NCBI GenBank assembly: GCA_003255025.1
Contig: QANY01013654.1
Coordinates: 62,001-126,000, forward strand
Reading direction: 5' to 3'
Length of the DNA stretch: 64,000 nt
Source of the DNA: Datisca glomerata
Lineage: Eukaryota; Streptophyta; Magnoliopsida; Cucurbitales; Datiscaceae
The notes beneath the pieces are model-generated. The model searched no databases. It was not told the origin of the DNA and worked only from the letters and a program-made list of their open reading frames with translations. Of the stretch, positions 11,721-24,700 are shown one piece after another. The stretch's first letter is position 1. Each line of letters starts with the position of its first letter. Position numbers and translations under genes: made by a program.

Positions 11721-12191
11721 CTATGATAGTTCATTGATCATCAATACACAAACACTTGAGAGGATGACCATCCATACTAACTCTGCATAACTCTCCATAA
11801 GCATAAAGAAACGAGGACTCCACTTCTTAATAATGGAAGCATCTATTGTGCTTGATGGGAGAGTACCATCATTCAAATACGAGATGTAAGGTTTTCGCCA
11901 ATCCATCGTAACTTCCACTAGATGAACTTCTTTGGGATCGAGGATTAATTGACACTTAATACAATTCTTTTGCATAGTCGTGGCCTCCGCGGTCACGTTT
12001 GGCCAATAGAAACCCATCCTTTGGAGACGTCGGTGCAGGAGCGGCCCTTCCCTGGCACAATAGTCTTCATGTAGACGCATGAGGTGGTTGTGGCCTCCTT
12101 CCAAACTCATGCATCGTGAAAGTATTCTATCAGCCCCCCTATAGAAGAGAACTCCACTCAAATTAACAAAGTTCCTCAACTCCTTGTTCAT
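11721..12191 (-). pseudogene. Gypsy integrase zinc-finger (HHCC) fragment
   Basis: The frame has LHEDYCAREGPLLHRRLQRM, then GFYWPNV, followed by CIKCQL. These are the HHCC integrase zinc-binding region (family: H.g.cG.H...L...R.GYYWP.....A..y...C..CQ). The residue usually His in the second position looks replaced. A run into the following spacer keeps the frame open for 156 codons. Confidence 0.8.
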
Positions 12192-12386
12192 AGCAGCTTC
12201 CCCTAGAGATAACTATGCTTTGATCTTGCTTCTCCAATTTTGGGATGGTGGCTCAGTGTTGCCCTCAACTATGGCGTTCATGGCTTTAACAACGACTTCA
12301 ACCACTGGATAAAGTTGGTGAGAGGGAGTTTGGTGGCAAGAGTTACCAGGGCATCAACATGGCGATTTTTTAGATCTAGAGGTGTG

Positions 12387-12827
12387 TTAAAAAATAATAT
12401 CATCATAGCGGTATTGTGCGATGGCATGTTTCCTTACAACAAAATCTCCTCTAACTTGGTTGATGATCAAGTTGCAGTCCCCTTTGACCTTGATGGTGGT
12501 GGCACCCTGATCATTTGCATATCGAAGTCCCAATATAAGAGCTTCATACTCCACTTCGTTGTTTGTACATGGGAATGTCAATTTGTATGCCACTGAATAA
12601 ATGTTGCCTAAGGGATCCTCCAAGACAAGTCCTTCTCCACCGCTAGAGTGGGTTGATGACCCGTCGAATGTCAGAGCCCATGGCGCACCCTCACAATTAT
12701 TGATTTCATGTAGGTCTCCACGTATGGTCTCGTCTAGGGGTTCCGTTTCACCACTCAGAAATTGAACCAGCAAATCAGCCAACACTTGACTCCTTTGCGC
12801 CATTCGGGGTGAGGGGCGTAATGTCAA
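12387..12827 (-). pseudogene. Second (archaeal-type) RNase H domain of a Tat-like gypsy
   Basis: The domain starts with WALTFDGSSTHSSGGEGLVL, then TNNEVEYEALILGLRYA and VKGDCNLIINQVRGDF, ending in AIAQYRYDD. The first Asp, the Glu of VEYEA and the Asp of GDCNL correspond to the catalytic acids. This additional RNase H is a mark of the Tat/Ogre/Retand group. The frame is open for 146 codons, the best preserved part of the element. Confidence 0.85.
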
Positions 12828-12945
12828 ACTTACTTAGCAACATTGTCCATCGGGTTAGTCTCCCGTTCAATGCAAGCCTGGTTAAGAGAAAATGAATAAG
12901 ATTGGACTTAGTCATTAAATGAATTCTATTACCCAACATGTAGTG

Positions 12946-13170
12946 TCAAAATTTTTGCGTGGAAAATACAATAACATGATAATGCTTTTCACAAGGTGTA
13001 TATCTAAGCTCAACATCTCTTAGGACCTTACTCAAATAATACACCAGGCGCTCTGTCCCCTCCCTTTCTTGTGCTAACAAGGCTCCAATGGACTTGAAGG
13101 TTGAGGTGATGTAAAGCAGCAATGGTAGGTCACTGCGCGGTGGCACCATGGTGGCCGGTGTGAGGAGCAC
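12946..13170 (-). pseudogene. Gypsy RT connection / first RNase H fragment
   Basis: The fragment contains LPLLLYITSTFKSIGALLAQ, a REGTERLVYYLSK block and RYTPCEKHYHVIVFSTQKF. These match the usual gypsy RNase H pattern (LY...AS..AVGAVL.QE..., YYVSK.L...E.RY....K...A). It lies in order between the RT fragment and the second RNase H. Confidence 0.8.
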
Positions 13171-13371
13171 ATCCTTTATGGCATCATACTTTTGTTGGCT
13201 CTCCTGTGTTCATGAAAAGATGTGATCTGCCTTCAAGAGTGGTTGTATATCATCGATGGACTCGGTTAAGGCTGGTATGAATCAACAGACATAGGATACT
13301 TTCCCCAAGAACGCCTTTAACTCCTTCACGGATTGTGGTAGGGGCATGTCCCTGATAGCCTTTACCTTGGA

Positions 13372-13578
13372 TTAATCAATGTCTATACCCCGCTTGTGTA
13401 CACAAAAGCTTAACAACTTCCCCCATGAAACACTAAAAGCGCACTTCAACGGATTCATTTTAAGCTTATACACCCTGCACCGTTCAAAGACACTCCTCAA
13501 GTGCTCCAAATGTGAATCCGCATTCTTGGACTTAACTACCAAATTATCCACATAGTCTTCAACATAATCGTGGATCAT
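13372..13578 (-). pseudogene. Gypsy reverse transcriptase fragment
   Basis: The fragment covers the catalytic block and the segment after it: a YVDNLVVKSK stretch (family form YVDDxLVKS, second Asp changed to Asn), then HLEHLRSVFERCRVYKLKMN, PLKCAF and a GKLLSF block. The Asp-to-Asn change in the catalytic pair would itself inactivate the enzyme. The upstream RT half is absent. Confidence 0.85.
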
Positions 13579-14590
13579 ACATTAAGTAAAAATGAACCTT
13601 TTATGATAAAAAAATACATTTAAAACAACTAATACCAAAAAACTCAAAATTTCATCCCCAATTCTCCTCACTCTCAAACTATACTGCCTTAATCAAAATT
13701 TATCGTGCCACTGAGCACGATGCAACCGTCCACCGTGCCATTGTCATTGCGTAATATTCTTCCTCGCAAGTTACTTCATGATGTCTTCAACTGTCCTAAG
13801 TCGGAGTTGAAAGTCAGATTTTTTGTTCTCGCGGCTGTGGATTTTCTTGTTGGCGTCTTTATTGGAGTTTCGTGGATAGTGGTTCCTAGAAAACTCTCAT
13901 AGCATGTAAAAAGTTTGTTCACTAGGTGTATCTAAGTTATTTACGATGTAAATACAAGTTGTTTATTGAGTAAACATATCATTTTGCTCGATAAACAAAA
14001 TACTTACCAGCACATTGTCTACCCAATGTGAACTGTCTGTTTATTTAATAAAAAAGTTTTCTATACGTAAAAAAATTCTCTATGTAAACAAACCTTTTTT
14101 ACTTGGTTAATTGTTTTTAAAAATGAGCTATTTACAGTTAAAAAAAGACTCAGAGCTATTTTTACCATGTGACAGTATTCATAGTCGTTGGATCAAAAAA
14201 TAAACGGTTGAGATTTATTCTGATTTAATTAAAAAAACTAAATAAAAATAAGTATAATTTTTTAATTTCTACGTTCAACAGATCAAAACCGTTTAGATTT
14301 AAATGAGTGAATCAGATTTTCATAATATAAAACTCATGCCATATTATAATTAGTATTCTGAATAATTTCTCGCAATTTAGACCCAAAAAAATCAAAACAA
14401 CTTCCCCAATTTTGTATGAGACGTAAGACTTTGGAAAATAACTAGGAGCTTGCCTTTCCTTTTCGACCACCAAATATGCGCCGCCAGGTTTAGAAGAAGG
14501 CACATGTCCTGAACAAAACGACGTCATCTTCCTTTTCCGTATCAAAATAAAATAAAAAATAAAAACAATGACCAACAAAATATTTGAGCC
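13579..14590. other. AT-rich upstream region of the aminotransferase gene
   Basis: No gene is supported. An open frame at 13705-13902 has no recognisable domain. Part of the interval is the promoter of the gene starting at 14747. GACGTCA at 14520-14526 is an ACGT-core motif of the kind bound by bZIP factors; its role here is unknown. Confidence 0.5.
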
Positions 14591-14648
14591 TTGGCAGTAT
14601 CACTTTCCCCACTCCGAGTCCGAATATCCCGAACTCTTGTCCTTCACA

Positions 14649-14658
14649 TTTATATATC
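14649..14658 (+). promoter_or_regulatory. TATA box of the aminotransferase gene
   Basis: TTTATATATC lies about 90 bp before the ATG. With transcription starting roughly 30 bp downstream this predicts a short leader of about 60 nt, common in plant genes. The assignment rests on sequence and spacing only. Confidence 0.6.
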
Positions 14659-14746
14659 TCACCAACAACTCAGATCTTTCCTCTCCCTAAACCCCTCATT
14701 TCCTCAAATTCCTCTCTCGCTCTTCTTCGTAGATCTCACAACCACC

Positions 14747-16048
14747 ATGGCTGCTGCAACATCACCTCATTCCCTCCTCCTCCAAAAGCCAAATGGTCAC
14801 CTCCATAAGAAACCCACTTCTACGGCCGCCGTCGGTGTTTTCACTCTCTGTCCCCCTCGTTCCAATCTCATCACCAAGCGCCTCTCAATCAAATGCGCAG
14901 CCTCCACATCTACCCCAACCCAAATCCACGATCTCCCGGCCACCCTTACCCAATCTCAAGACCGAGTCTTCAACTTTGCCGCCGGACCTGCTACCTTACC
15001 CGAGAACGTTCTCCTTAAAGCCCAATCTGAGCTCTACGACTGGCGCGGATCTGGTATGAGCGTCATGGAGATGAGCCACAGAGGTAAGGAGTTTCTTTCG
15101 ATAATCCAAAAGGCCGAGTCGGATCTCCGAACGCTTTTGGATATTCCATCGGATTACTCTGTTTTGTTCTTACAAGGTGGCGCCACCACCCAATTCGCCG
15201 CCCTCCCTTTGAATCTCTGTAACCCTAACGACCCTGTTGATTATGTGGTTACCGGGTCATGGAGCGACAAGGCATTCAAGGAGGCACAGAAATTCTGTAA
15301 ACCCAAGGTGATTTGGTCTGGTAAATCAGAGAAATACACCAAACTCCCATCGTTCGACGAGTTGGAGCAGAGCCCAGATGCCAAATACCTTCATATCTGT
15401 GCAAACGAGACCATCCATGGAGTCGAATTCAAGAACTACCCGACCCAGAAGAACCAAACCGGTGTTTTGGTTGCTGATATGTCCTCCAATTTCTGCTCAA
15501 AGCCTGTTGATGTGTCCAGATTTGGGGTAATTTACGCTGGAGCCCAGAAGAATGTGGGGCCTTCAGGGGTCACCATTGTTATAATCAGGAAAGATCTGAT
15601 TGGCAATGCCCAAGAAATCACTCCCGTGATGCTTGATTACAAGATTCACAATGACAACAACTCATTGTACAACACTCCACCTTGTTATGGAATTTACATG
15701 TGTGGCTTGGTGTTTGAGGATTTATTGGAACAAGGTGGGCTGAAGGAGGTGGAGAAGAAGAACAAGAAGAAGGCTGAGATTCTGTACAATGCAATTGATG
15801 AGAGTAATGGGTTTTACAGGTGCCCAGTTGAGAAATCTGTGAGATCATTGATGAATGTTCCATTTACATTGGAGAAATCAGAATTAGAGGGTGAATTCGT
15901 GAAAGAAGCAGCTAAAGAGAAGATGGTTCAGCTTAAAGGACATAGGTCAGTAGGAGGAATGAGAGCTTCGATCTATAATGCTATGCCTTTGGCTGGTGTT
16001 GAAAAATTGGTTGCTTTCATGAAGGAATTCCAGTCTAGGCATGGTTGA
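14747..16048 (+). CDS. PSAT1: Phosphoserine aminotransferase, plastid (PSAT), intronless
   Basis: PLP enzyme of the phosphorylated serine pathway: it moves the amino group of glutamate to 3-phosphohydroxypyruvate, giving 3-phosphoserine and 2-oxoglutarate, in the plastid. I start at ATG 14747 (context ACCACCATGG); the frame stays open upstream but lies in leader sequence. The 433 residues match the usual plant length of about 430. Residues 1 to about 70 are a Ser/Thr/Arg-rich transit peptide with few acids; a cleavage near IKCA (48-51) is possible. The mature enzyme begins with [28 protein letters not shown] sequence ([19 protein letters not shown]), [11 protein letters not shown] and TGSWSDKAF follow. 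The PLP-binding lysine is Lys268 in [28 protein letters not shown] near the C terminus binds the phosphate. It is intact and convergent with the gene at 18704-28217. Confidence 0.97.
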   Translation: MAAATSPHSLLLQKPNGHLHKKPTSTAAVGVFTLCPPRSNLITKRLSIKCAASTSTPTQIHDLPATLTQSQDRVFNFAAGPATLPENVLLKAQSELYDWRGSGMSVMEMSHRGKEFLSIIQKAESDLRTLLDIPSDYSVLFLQGGATTQFAALPLNLCNPNDPVDYVVTGSWSDKAFKEAQKFCKPKVIWSGKSEKYTKLPSFDELEQSPDAKYLHICANETIHGVEFKNYPTQKNQTGVLVADMSSNFCSKPVDVSRFGVIYAGAQKNVGPSGVTIVIIRKDLIGNAQEITPVMLDYKIHNDNNSLYNTPPCYGIYMCGLVFEDLLEQGGLKEVEKKNKKKAEILYNAIDESNGFYRCPVEKSVRSLMNVPFTLEKSELEGEFVKEAAKEKMVQLKGHRSVGGMRASIYNAMPLAGVEKLVAFMKEFQSRHG

Positions 16049-18703
16049 TTCATGCTTTTTATTCAGGCTTGCTTATTTTTCTGCTCTGAGATATGCTGCT
16101 AAAGCTAATAATTTTTTTTTTAATTTTAGTTTTTTTTGTTCTTGGTTGTTGTTTTGGCAAGTTGCCCTTTGTTGTTGTTTGTCGTCCAATGTTGAAGGGC
16201 AGTGTTGTGTTTTGATCGTCTTTATTTTATAATGCAAATCGCATTGGATGGTTGTTCTTGATATTTGCATAAAGATTTTGTAGTTTAGGCTTTTTTTTAA
16301 GAGATTTTGTAGTTTAGGCTTATTTTCCCACTGGTTAAGTCATTCGAGAAAATATAAGGAAAGGTTTGGTATACATTATTTAAAAAAATATATCTTGTAT
16401 ATATTAGTGTAAATTGATTGTTGCGATCTCAAACTCTCACGTGACTTGTAAGTGAACCCTTCAAAATTAGGCCAAGCTTACATTTTTTCTTCAAGATAAT
16501 ACTTAAATTCAAGGTAATAAAGGAAATTTTCAAATAAATATATAATATTCTTGAATAATCCACGATAATAACGTACTCATCCTCGAGTACAAGTAATCTC
16601 ATTATATTTTTACTTTCTTGCCATCCATGTATGCTTGCTTGCAAATAGACTGTCTAGATTTAATTTACAAAAAAAACAAAACAAGAAAAATTAAAAAACT
16701 TTTTAGACAATTCAAATTTAATTTCACAAAAGACAAAACAGTAAAAAAGAAAAACTAAAAAGTTCTCACATTATCTCCACATGTGTTGAGATGATTTTGA
16801 TAGTTTATTTTCATAAGAACAGTCAAGATTTTAAAAACATAACATTATTAGTGGTCAAGTGATCAAATATCTATCATTTATAAATTAAAATTGATAAAAT
16901 TTCACCTCATAAATGATTTGTATATTATTTTAGTCAATTAAAATTTAATTTATATTTTAGTCAGTAGGTGTTAAATTATTCAAAATCATTTTATCATGTT
17001 ACCCCGTCCTAGATCTGAAAAACTACGTGCGTGAGTTAAAGTATGGCTTGGCAATGCTGCCCAAGGCAACAAACACCGCTCTATCATGGATAGTAGGAAA
17101 CCATCCACATCTGCGATTGATTTATTCATAAAATACAAACTATTTCTAAAACTTGACCATCAGTATCACCCACCTACCGAACTACCAACCCACTAACGGA
17201 TGAGGATACTCTGTAGATGGACCAGACCAACTGCTGAGGAAAAGTTAAATCTCACCCATCAAGAAATCTGGACGGTTAGGATCGAAAATAAAAAAAGTAT
17301 TTTTTTTATTTTTTTCTTCAAATAAAATTTTTGACGTGATTTAAATTGTTCAAATCATTGGATGATTTCAGATCCTGGAACGGCGGTTAGATTCTAAAGG
17401 CAGAGAATCCTGATTGCCCACTAACAATTACATTGATATTCATCCATTACCAGTAGCTTCTTATACGTGGAGAAAGCTAAATTATACGTACAAGTAAAAA
17501 CAGAAAAAAATTATTTATTTTGTCCTACACTTTATACTTGGTTTTAATTTGAATTTGTATATTTAATATTTCTTAATTTAGTTGCATATTTTCTATCGAT
17601 ATAATCCTTCCGTTCATCTCTACTCGTAGTAAATTATGCAAGAGAGTGACAAGATAGACTGACACAATTGATTAAACCACAACACTCATATTTTAGAGGT
17701 CGTGATTTCAAGTCATATTCTTCCATTCTCCTAATCTGTAATATAAGTTTGATTAAAAAAAATTGTGCAAGAGAGAATCATGCAATGGCTAACCGGCGAG
17801 CCATTGCATGTAAACCACTGTTTCATAACCGGCGGCGCCATGATCAAATTGCCTTTATTCTAGACTAGTCTCTGATTCTCTCTGCAATATCAACGGAAAC
17901 ATAATGGTACGTGCGAACTGAATATCATAATATAAAGTTATGCTCATCCTTCTTGATGACTGGATTCTGATTCTCTGCATTTGTAAAATCCAGGTAGTCT
18001 ATTAATGGATGGTCGAGATTTCTCCAACTTTAATCTAATAGAAAAACATTTAAACTTTTTTTTCTGAGTTTGATTGATCGATCCATTCGAATATGATATG
18101 ATGGTCCAGATCAACCAAACTTCACCCTCTATGGTTCAAATGAACTACAAAACTACAAAAAATCTCTTTCCCCTAACGACGATCCTTATCAATCCTTGAA
18201 ATGAGCAAATAACCGAATACATCGTATCATGATAAAGGTGTATTCATAAGATAGAAGTCATGGCGAGAGTGTCATTGCTCTTTTCTAATGTGCTTAGTTT
18301 GCATAAATCCTCAAGAAAAGCAAGAAAATTATGAAGATACAAATGATGACAACACCATGCTCGTGCCTAGTAACATCATGTTTACATTGTAGCTTTTCGT
18401 AATATATAAAAATTCCAATGAATCTCCTCTACATCTTTTTATGATATGTATCAGTAGTTTGAGCAACAAAAAGTTCCTAATGCTTCTTGTTCTCGTATCA
18501 CTAGTTCAGCGGTAACCAAATGCTCCAAAAAAATTTCACTTTTTCGCTCTTGATCTTTCCAGTGTATGTTTTTCTTCCTTGTGAATGTTTTCTAGAGTTT
18601 CTGAACAAAAGAATACATGACTTACTGTATCACTCTGTACTCGAATACGCAAATCTGCGGCCAAGCATAAACCACCAGAGAATATCTACAGGCCTTTGTG
18701 CTG
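16049..18703. other. Intergenic DNA between two convergent genes
   Basis: This holds the 3' untranslated regions of the aminotransferase gene (left) and the GRIP gene (right). A small direct repeat, AGATTTTGTAGTTTAGGCT, occurs at 16273-16291 and 16302-16320. The rest is AT-rich and I see no domain-bearing frame, RNA gene or transposon ends. Confidence 0.6.
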
Positions 18704-21700
18704 TCATGAAAATGAGAATCTGGAGAAAAGTGAAGATCCTGAAGCATCGCTTGCAGGAGTCGGCGGAATATCAGTTGAAGTGTGGTAGGCTTGTTGACAC
18801 TTCTGAATCTGAAATATTACATGGGAAGAAATAGTTAGTAGAATGCTGAACCATAATAAGCTCTTAGAAACCTTTAAATTTTCCTAGTCAATGAAAATTC
18901 TCACTAATACTGCACCATTTTATTAACATCACCTCTTCAGGACTGAATTGAAGAAGCATTCCAACTACTGGTAGCAGCGCTTCCACTTCACCTAGTAATG
19001 ATAATAAATAAGTAATAAACCATAAAAAAAATTCAAAGAACCAACAAGATTTGAAATTAAACTAATGATTAAATGATACGAGCAGATCATCCAAGAAAAA
19101 AGGATATACTGTTCGCTAAAATAATGCAGCCAATTCTTCATCCATTTTACCTGTTTCAAGAAGCTTTAAGATAACATTCTTTAAATATGTCATATCTACA
19201 CTTTCTCTCTTCTGCATTCTTTCCATGTTACGGAGCTCAGTCTTTAACATGGCTTCCTGCACACATCAAGAATAGAAAGAATTAATAAGAAATCTGCAGA
19301 AGTTGGAAAAGAACAAGAAAGAAAACAAAAAAGAAAATGCCATTTTTAGTAATGATACGAAGGAAGAAAGGTTCAACCATTCAACCACCTATGTCTATTT
19401 TCTTGATTTATCCCCATAATAACATAACAAAAACAAAAAAATAAAGTTCGGTTTATTCCTCCTTAATAACAGCTCATTAGTCTCAGCAATTGCTTACCCA
19501 TTATGCTTTGCAGATAGATTCCAAAGACTACAAGTTTAAAAAGTAATTTGAATCTATGGGAACCCATAGTTCATACCTGTTGGCTATGGAGACGATTCTC
19601 ACGTTCAAGTTCCTCAATTTCCTCCTACACATGAGAACTTGGTGAGGTAAAACGTGCTCAAGGTAAGTAATGAAATCATAGACTCAGAAAAAGAGATTAT
19701 ACTTGTAGGGCCAAAATGTGCCTTTGTGATTGGGATAGTTCTTCCTCTCTCTGAGCTTGTTGCCTTGCTAAAAGCTGAAATTTGAAAGTAGTTCTTGTTT
19801 AAATACATGTGTTGCTCTCTTGGCTCAAAACTAACTTGAATGTACAAGATCAAATAATTTTACCAAAAGATTTAAGACAGAATAAACAATAGAGGAATGT
19901 TGTCAACTGTACCTAGGCTAAGTTTGTAGAATGGTCTCTAATAATGTATTGTAGCCAAGGAATTACAGATATTACTATTTATCATAATTCACATTGGTCG
20001 GTAAATATTGGGGGCAGGGATAAGAGCTTACTCCAGAAGCCAAAATTAAGGCAAACTTAAAAATGGAATAGATTTGGAGAATATTAGTGAATAAGGGTAA
20101 AAAGGACAAAAAAAACCGTGAATGACAGATTATAAACAGGATAACATTTTCTTAAAAGGGTCCATGAGTAATATAAGTCCAGATAAATTTGACGCAATCC
20201 CCATAAAGTTATTTTGACTATCCTATATATCTGGATCATGCATACTTTGTTTTCCTGACGTTTGCTAATATTTCAAGCATTACTTCACATATGGGAGAGA
20301 AAATATACAACTTCAAGGAACGTTATCTTGCAAATTAACTTTTGAAAATTAAATCATAAGACAATAGATGCAATCCAATACTAGGTAGAAATAAAACATC
20401 AAAAGACTTATCTATGGAAAAGAATGAAGCATCCATGTTGATGCAGGCCAATCAGAAACCAGCTAACTAACCCTGCCCGAAGACTCTATCCTAGACCCTA
20501 ATCTAGATTCCTAACTATAGGGTGCCTTAATGAACACTTATTATACTTCTAGATATCTTCTTCTTATGATGCTTCTTCAATCCAGATAAAAGATGGGAAA
20601 AAAGTATCACATAGACTATGTACTAAAAAAGTGCAACTGTTTCAGGGATTAATGATTATGCTACGTGGAAGTAATTTTATGAGAGAATGTTACCAGAATC
20701 TGCTGCTCTGCAGCTGAGGTGCTTAAATTCAATGCATCCTGCTTTTGCAAAGCTGATGGTACCAGTTTCAATATAGAAGTGTTAGAGTCTCACTTGCAAT
20801 AGCCCGTAGTCGATTTGAAATAGTTCTAGAAACAATTTCATTTTTATCGAACAGGAGTGAATGATCAAGAAAACACCATTATACCTGCATTATTATCACT
20901 TTGATAAGCCTGTAACGATTATATACATGTTGTCAGGTCCAGCATCATAAGCAAGAAAATGACAGCATTTATAAGGTTAAGAATCAAGCCAAGGTCTATG
21001 GGTAGTCAAAAGCAGCAAAAAAAGAAACATACTGGTGGTCTTAATTGCAGAGAGCGATGAAGACTCTTATTATCATCTAAAAGCTTAGTGATTTCTTTAT
21101 CCTTTTCCTCGATCATTCGATCAGCGAGATCACGGAATGAATCATGCTCTTCCTAGAAAATCCATATAGGACATTACAGATAAAGAATTATAATGAAGGC
21201 CAGGGGAAAAAATCAACTATGTGACAAACCTTCAATCTTCTATACCGTAGCTTGAGCTCTTCTAATTCTTTTTGCAGATCTAGCCCAGATGATGCTTCTT
21301 TCTGAGCTTTCAGTGACTCGTATTTGACTGCAAATAATCCAAGTATAAAACTTCTAAGCAGCTCAGTCAGCTAATGCAAAAGAATCAAGGAAGATTCAAA
21401 ATTTTACTTGTGATACAAATAAAAATAAGTATTACTTTCCCATGTTTCTTCCAAGTTTTGAAGATTCACTTCCCATGTTTCTTTTTCAGATTGGAAGTGT
21501 GCATTGGCAGAATCAAGCTTCATCTCTAAATTTCTGATGAGTTGTTTGGCATCATTAAGGGCTGAATCTCTGTGATACATTGAATAGAATGGTTTAAGGA
21601 CAACTCTCATGGTACAACAAGTTCAATGTATGACAAAGAAGATAAGTCTGAGAGAATACATTGAGTGAAAACCTCATCTACAACTTGGACTGGGATCCAT

Positions 21701-24700
21701 CAGGCATCAAGGCTAGTCAGTCATTAAGCACAAGATAAAGCAAAGTGCATGAATTCACTAACAGTAGCAATAACGGTATATACAACAGACCGTGCAGAAA
21801 AAGTTTGCCTAAAACCGAGAGCATCAGAAATACTTGTTTCTCTATAAGAATTGTCTGTTTCTTATCTGAAATGCCTGTTTACCCACAGACTAACAGACTT
21901 TTCACCCATTTCACTCTAAGGAGAAAGTCTACAAAGAGCTTAGGGGTGGGGGTTTCAATGCATGTCACTCCACAGCCGGGCCGTTAATAGCTCCCTCATG
22001 ATCAATCCATTAGGCAGTTTTTAACTCAATTTCCCACATACTTCAAGCTTCTCGTGGTCGCGGGAGATTTGATATTATTAAGACAAGCCATTGCTGAAAC
22101 TACCCAAGCCCACACCCACACGTAATCACTCACACGTCACCTATGAAAGCTTCATGTTCTTTTCACTGTAATTTCTATAAATGATTAACTCATTGAATAA
22201 GCACAAGTACAATGTACACATGCATAAACAAAATCAAGAGAATTTGTTTTGATCATGACATTACCTTTCTGAAAGTTCATTATCATGTTTACTCAAAGCA
22301 TTCCGAAGCTCAAGCAGGGCTCGATCCTTTTCTGCTGATGCCAACATTACTTCTCTTTCAGCCTCCTATATAACATAACAAATGTGATAGGTAAAGAGAT
22401 TAAAAGGACAATCTTCTATTCATGATTCAATCAGCCAATCCCCACCCCCTAGCAAAAAAAATAGAATATGTTCATGTAAATCTTTCTTTGGCCTTCTATG
22501 CAGCTAGATATATGCACCTTTATTGTTTCTTCAAGAGCTTTAATATGTTCAGAGTCTATAGCTGCAGCTAGCTCAGTCTCCTTCTTCTGCAGAAGTGAAT
22601 GAGCACGAACCTTGTATGAAGAAAAATCACTTTCAAGGCGGTTGACCTGCAAAATATAGGATTATTAGAAGAGGAAGGACAGTAACGAGGAGACAGAAAT
22701 ATATTCACCTTAAAGAGCAGTGACGAAATACTGAAAATATCCATCATCTCTGCAATCTATTTCAAGTATAATATAGTTTCCAAGAGTTAAATCAATCTCG
22801 ATACTACTGAATTGCCGGTTGATTTGTGGACAGCCTCAGATATAAGGAGCAAAAAGAGGGTGACGAGAACTTTCTGGGATCCAAAGTTACACACTTGAAC
22901 AAATAAACTTTGGCAAGGAAAGGACTATTAGTGCTTCTTGCCCCCTTAACGATCACTACATAAACAAGTTTAGCAAAAGGCGGATCAAGTTTAGCAAAAG
23001 GCCGAAGACGCTTGATATTCACTGTATTGCCACTATTACTAACTAAAACTGCTTGTTTCTTATTCTAAAGTGACAATATCATGATCGTGTACTCAGTGAA
23101 TCTGATTAATTATTCCAGGGATAATCATTAGTGTACATTCCTTCAAGATGAAAACACTCTTTCTGGTCTCCAGACAATTTCCTTCCAATGATTATCTGAT
23201 TGCTCCCAAAGCTTAGGAATGTAGTAGTACATGTGCTACATCTTTTCTACTCTTAATTTTGGGAGAATGTAAATTTTCTCTATACACAGATATCAGATTG
23301 AAGGGAGTACGGTTATGTTCTCCTCTCCCTCTACCTTCTCTCTAAACTTCTTTAAAATATAATGTGGTTGAGCCAAGAGACAAAAGATTTGATACCTCAT
23401 CCTTGAATTTAGCTAGTTCGGCGTCTTTTGTACTCAGGATCCTGTTCTGAGCTGAAATTTCTGATTCCAGCTGACCTGCATATGGAAGCAAAATAATTTT
23501 CATCATTTCTCGCACAATAATTCAAAGGAACATGATATCGGATCTATCGTACTTATCATTTTAGCTGCTTCGATTTCAACACGTATACAATTACTCTCAG
23601 CAATTTCCAACTTCATTTTCAGTGCTTGCGAGCCAGCTTCCCAGCTCTCCTTCTCTTTTTCCTGAATGAATTACAGACTTTAAAGAATGCAAAGAACAAA
23701 ACTACTCTTAATCTAATTAAATTCATTAATATAACACAATAACCAAACTTATCCGATAACAAGCCCTATGGATGAACACATTTAGAAAGAGTAACTTGTC
23801 TTCAGCAACATGAGATGAAGCAATGTATTTACTAGGAGATGATAGATTATTCTTCTATCAGGAATCAAAATAGAGTACAAGCAAGGGTAGCAAGTGTTGG
23901 AATATTGTCTCACATCGCCTAGACTTACCCATTCTGTGCTAGTTATAAGGCTCTAGTACCCCCATTCTGTGCTAGTTATAAGGCTCTAGTGCCACCATTC
24001 CGTGCTAGTTATAAAACTCTAGTACTCCTCTCCTTAACACCTAGAGCCTTATAAATAGCCGAACTAAACAAGTCTAGGCGATGTGGGACAACATTCCAAC
24101 ACACCCTCCTGTATCACAACACGTTAGCCGAACTAAGCAGCATATCAAACAATCCGAACTAAGCGGACAAAAAACCGAACTAAAGCGGCACAAACAAAGA
24201 CCCAACCAAGCTCTGATATCAAGTTGAAAAACCTAGCCCGATCACTCCTTAAAACCTAGGTGTTAAGGAGAGGGGTATTAGAGCCTTATAACTAGCACAG
24301 AATGGACAAGTCTAGGCGATGTGGGACAACATTCCAACACACCCTCTTGGACCACAACACGCTAGCCGAACTAAGCAGCATACCAAACAATCCGAACTAA
24401 GCGGACAAAGAACCAAACTAAAGCGGCACAAACAAAGACCCAACCAAGCTCTGATACCAAGTTGAAAAGCCTAGCCTGATCACTCCTTAAAACCTAGGTG
24501 TTAAGGAGAGGGGTACTAAAATCTTATAACTAGCACATAATGGGTAAGTTTAGGCGATGTGGGACAACATTCCAACAGCAAGTGTTGGTCCTACGTCTAA
24601 TTGTTGGATTTTTTTTAAATTTTCTTTTCGATAAGCATACTTTCAATGTCAATTACTCAATACCTCTTGATTAGGAAAAATATTTTCTCACAGAAATATA

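Larger units (their letters stand above)
10686..13578 (-). mobile_element. Decayed Ty3/gypsy retrotransposon, Tat-like, pol region only
   Basis: Read on the minus strand the order is reverse transcriptase, first RNase H, second RNase H, integrase zinc finger, integrase core, integrase C-terminus. RT-RH-IN order defines Ty3/gypsy. The extra RNase H, with a TNNEAEYEAL-type block, points to the Tat lineage. No gag, protease or LTR is visible. The 5' part of the RT is missing beyond 13578. Stops and frameshifts break every domain. Confidence 0.85.
23895..24577 (-). mobile_element. Composite TRIM retrotransposon in a GRIP intron, with 5-bp target duplication
   Basis: Inside the intron between coding exons 7 and 8 lies a 683-bp element flanked by GCAAG on both sides (23890-23894 and 24578-24582). 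Read on the minus strand it is LTR, internal part, LTR, internal part, third LTR-like piece, then an inverted LTR end. The unit repeats every 238 bp (LTR starts at 24577, 24339 and 24101). LTRs run TGTTGGAATGTTG... to ...TTTTCA, about 115 bp, and are followed by TTGGTATCAGAGC, the initiator-Met tRNA primer site. Each internal part ends in a purine-rich AAGAGGGTG or CAGGAGGGTG before the next TGTTGG. There is no coding sequence. This fits a terminal-repeat retrotransposon in miniature. Both outer ends are the TGTTGGAAT terminus, facing each other, which is abnormal for an LTR element. Confidence 0.85.

Noticed and set aside
15618..15863. Minus-strand open frame inside the aminotransferase gene
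   Set aside because: It is the antisense of a strongly conserved coding region and has no domain of its own.
24448..24460. tRNA-like sequence GGTATCAGAGC
   Set aside because: It is the primer-binding site complementary to initiator-Met tRNA, and not a tRNA gene. The same applies at 30770, 42375 and 63797.
23895..24577. CRISPR-like spaced repeats
   Set aside because: The repeats are LTRs and internal parts of a TRIM in a plant intron; unit length and context do not fit CRISPR.
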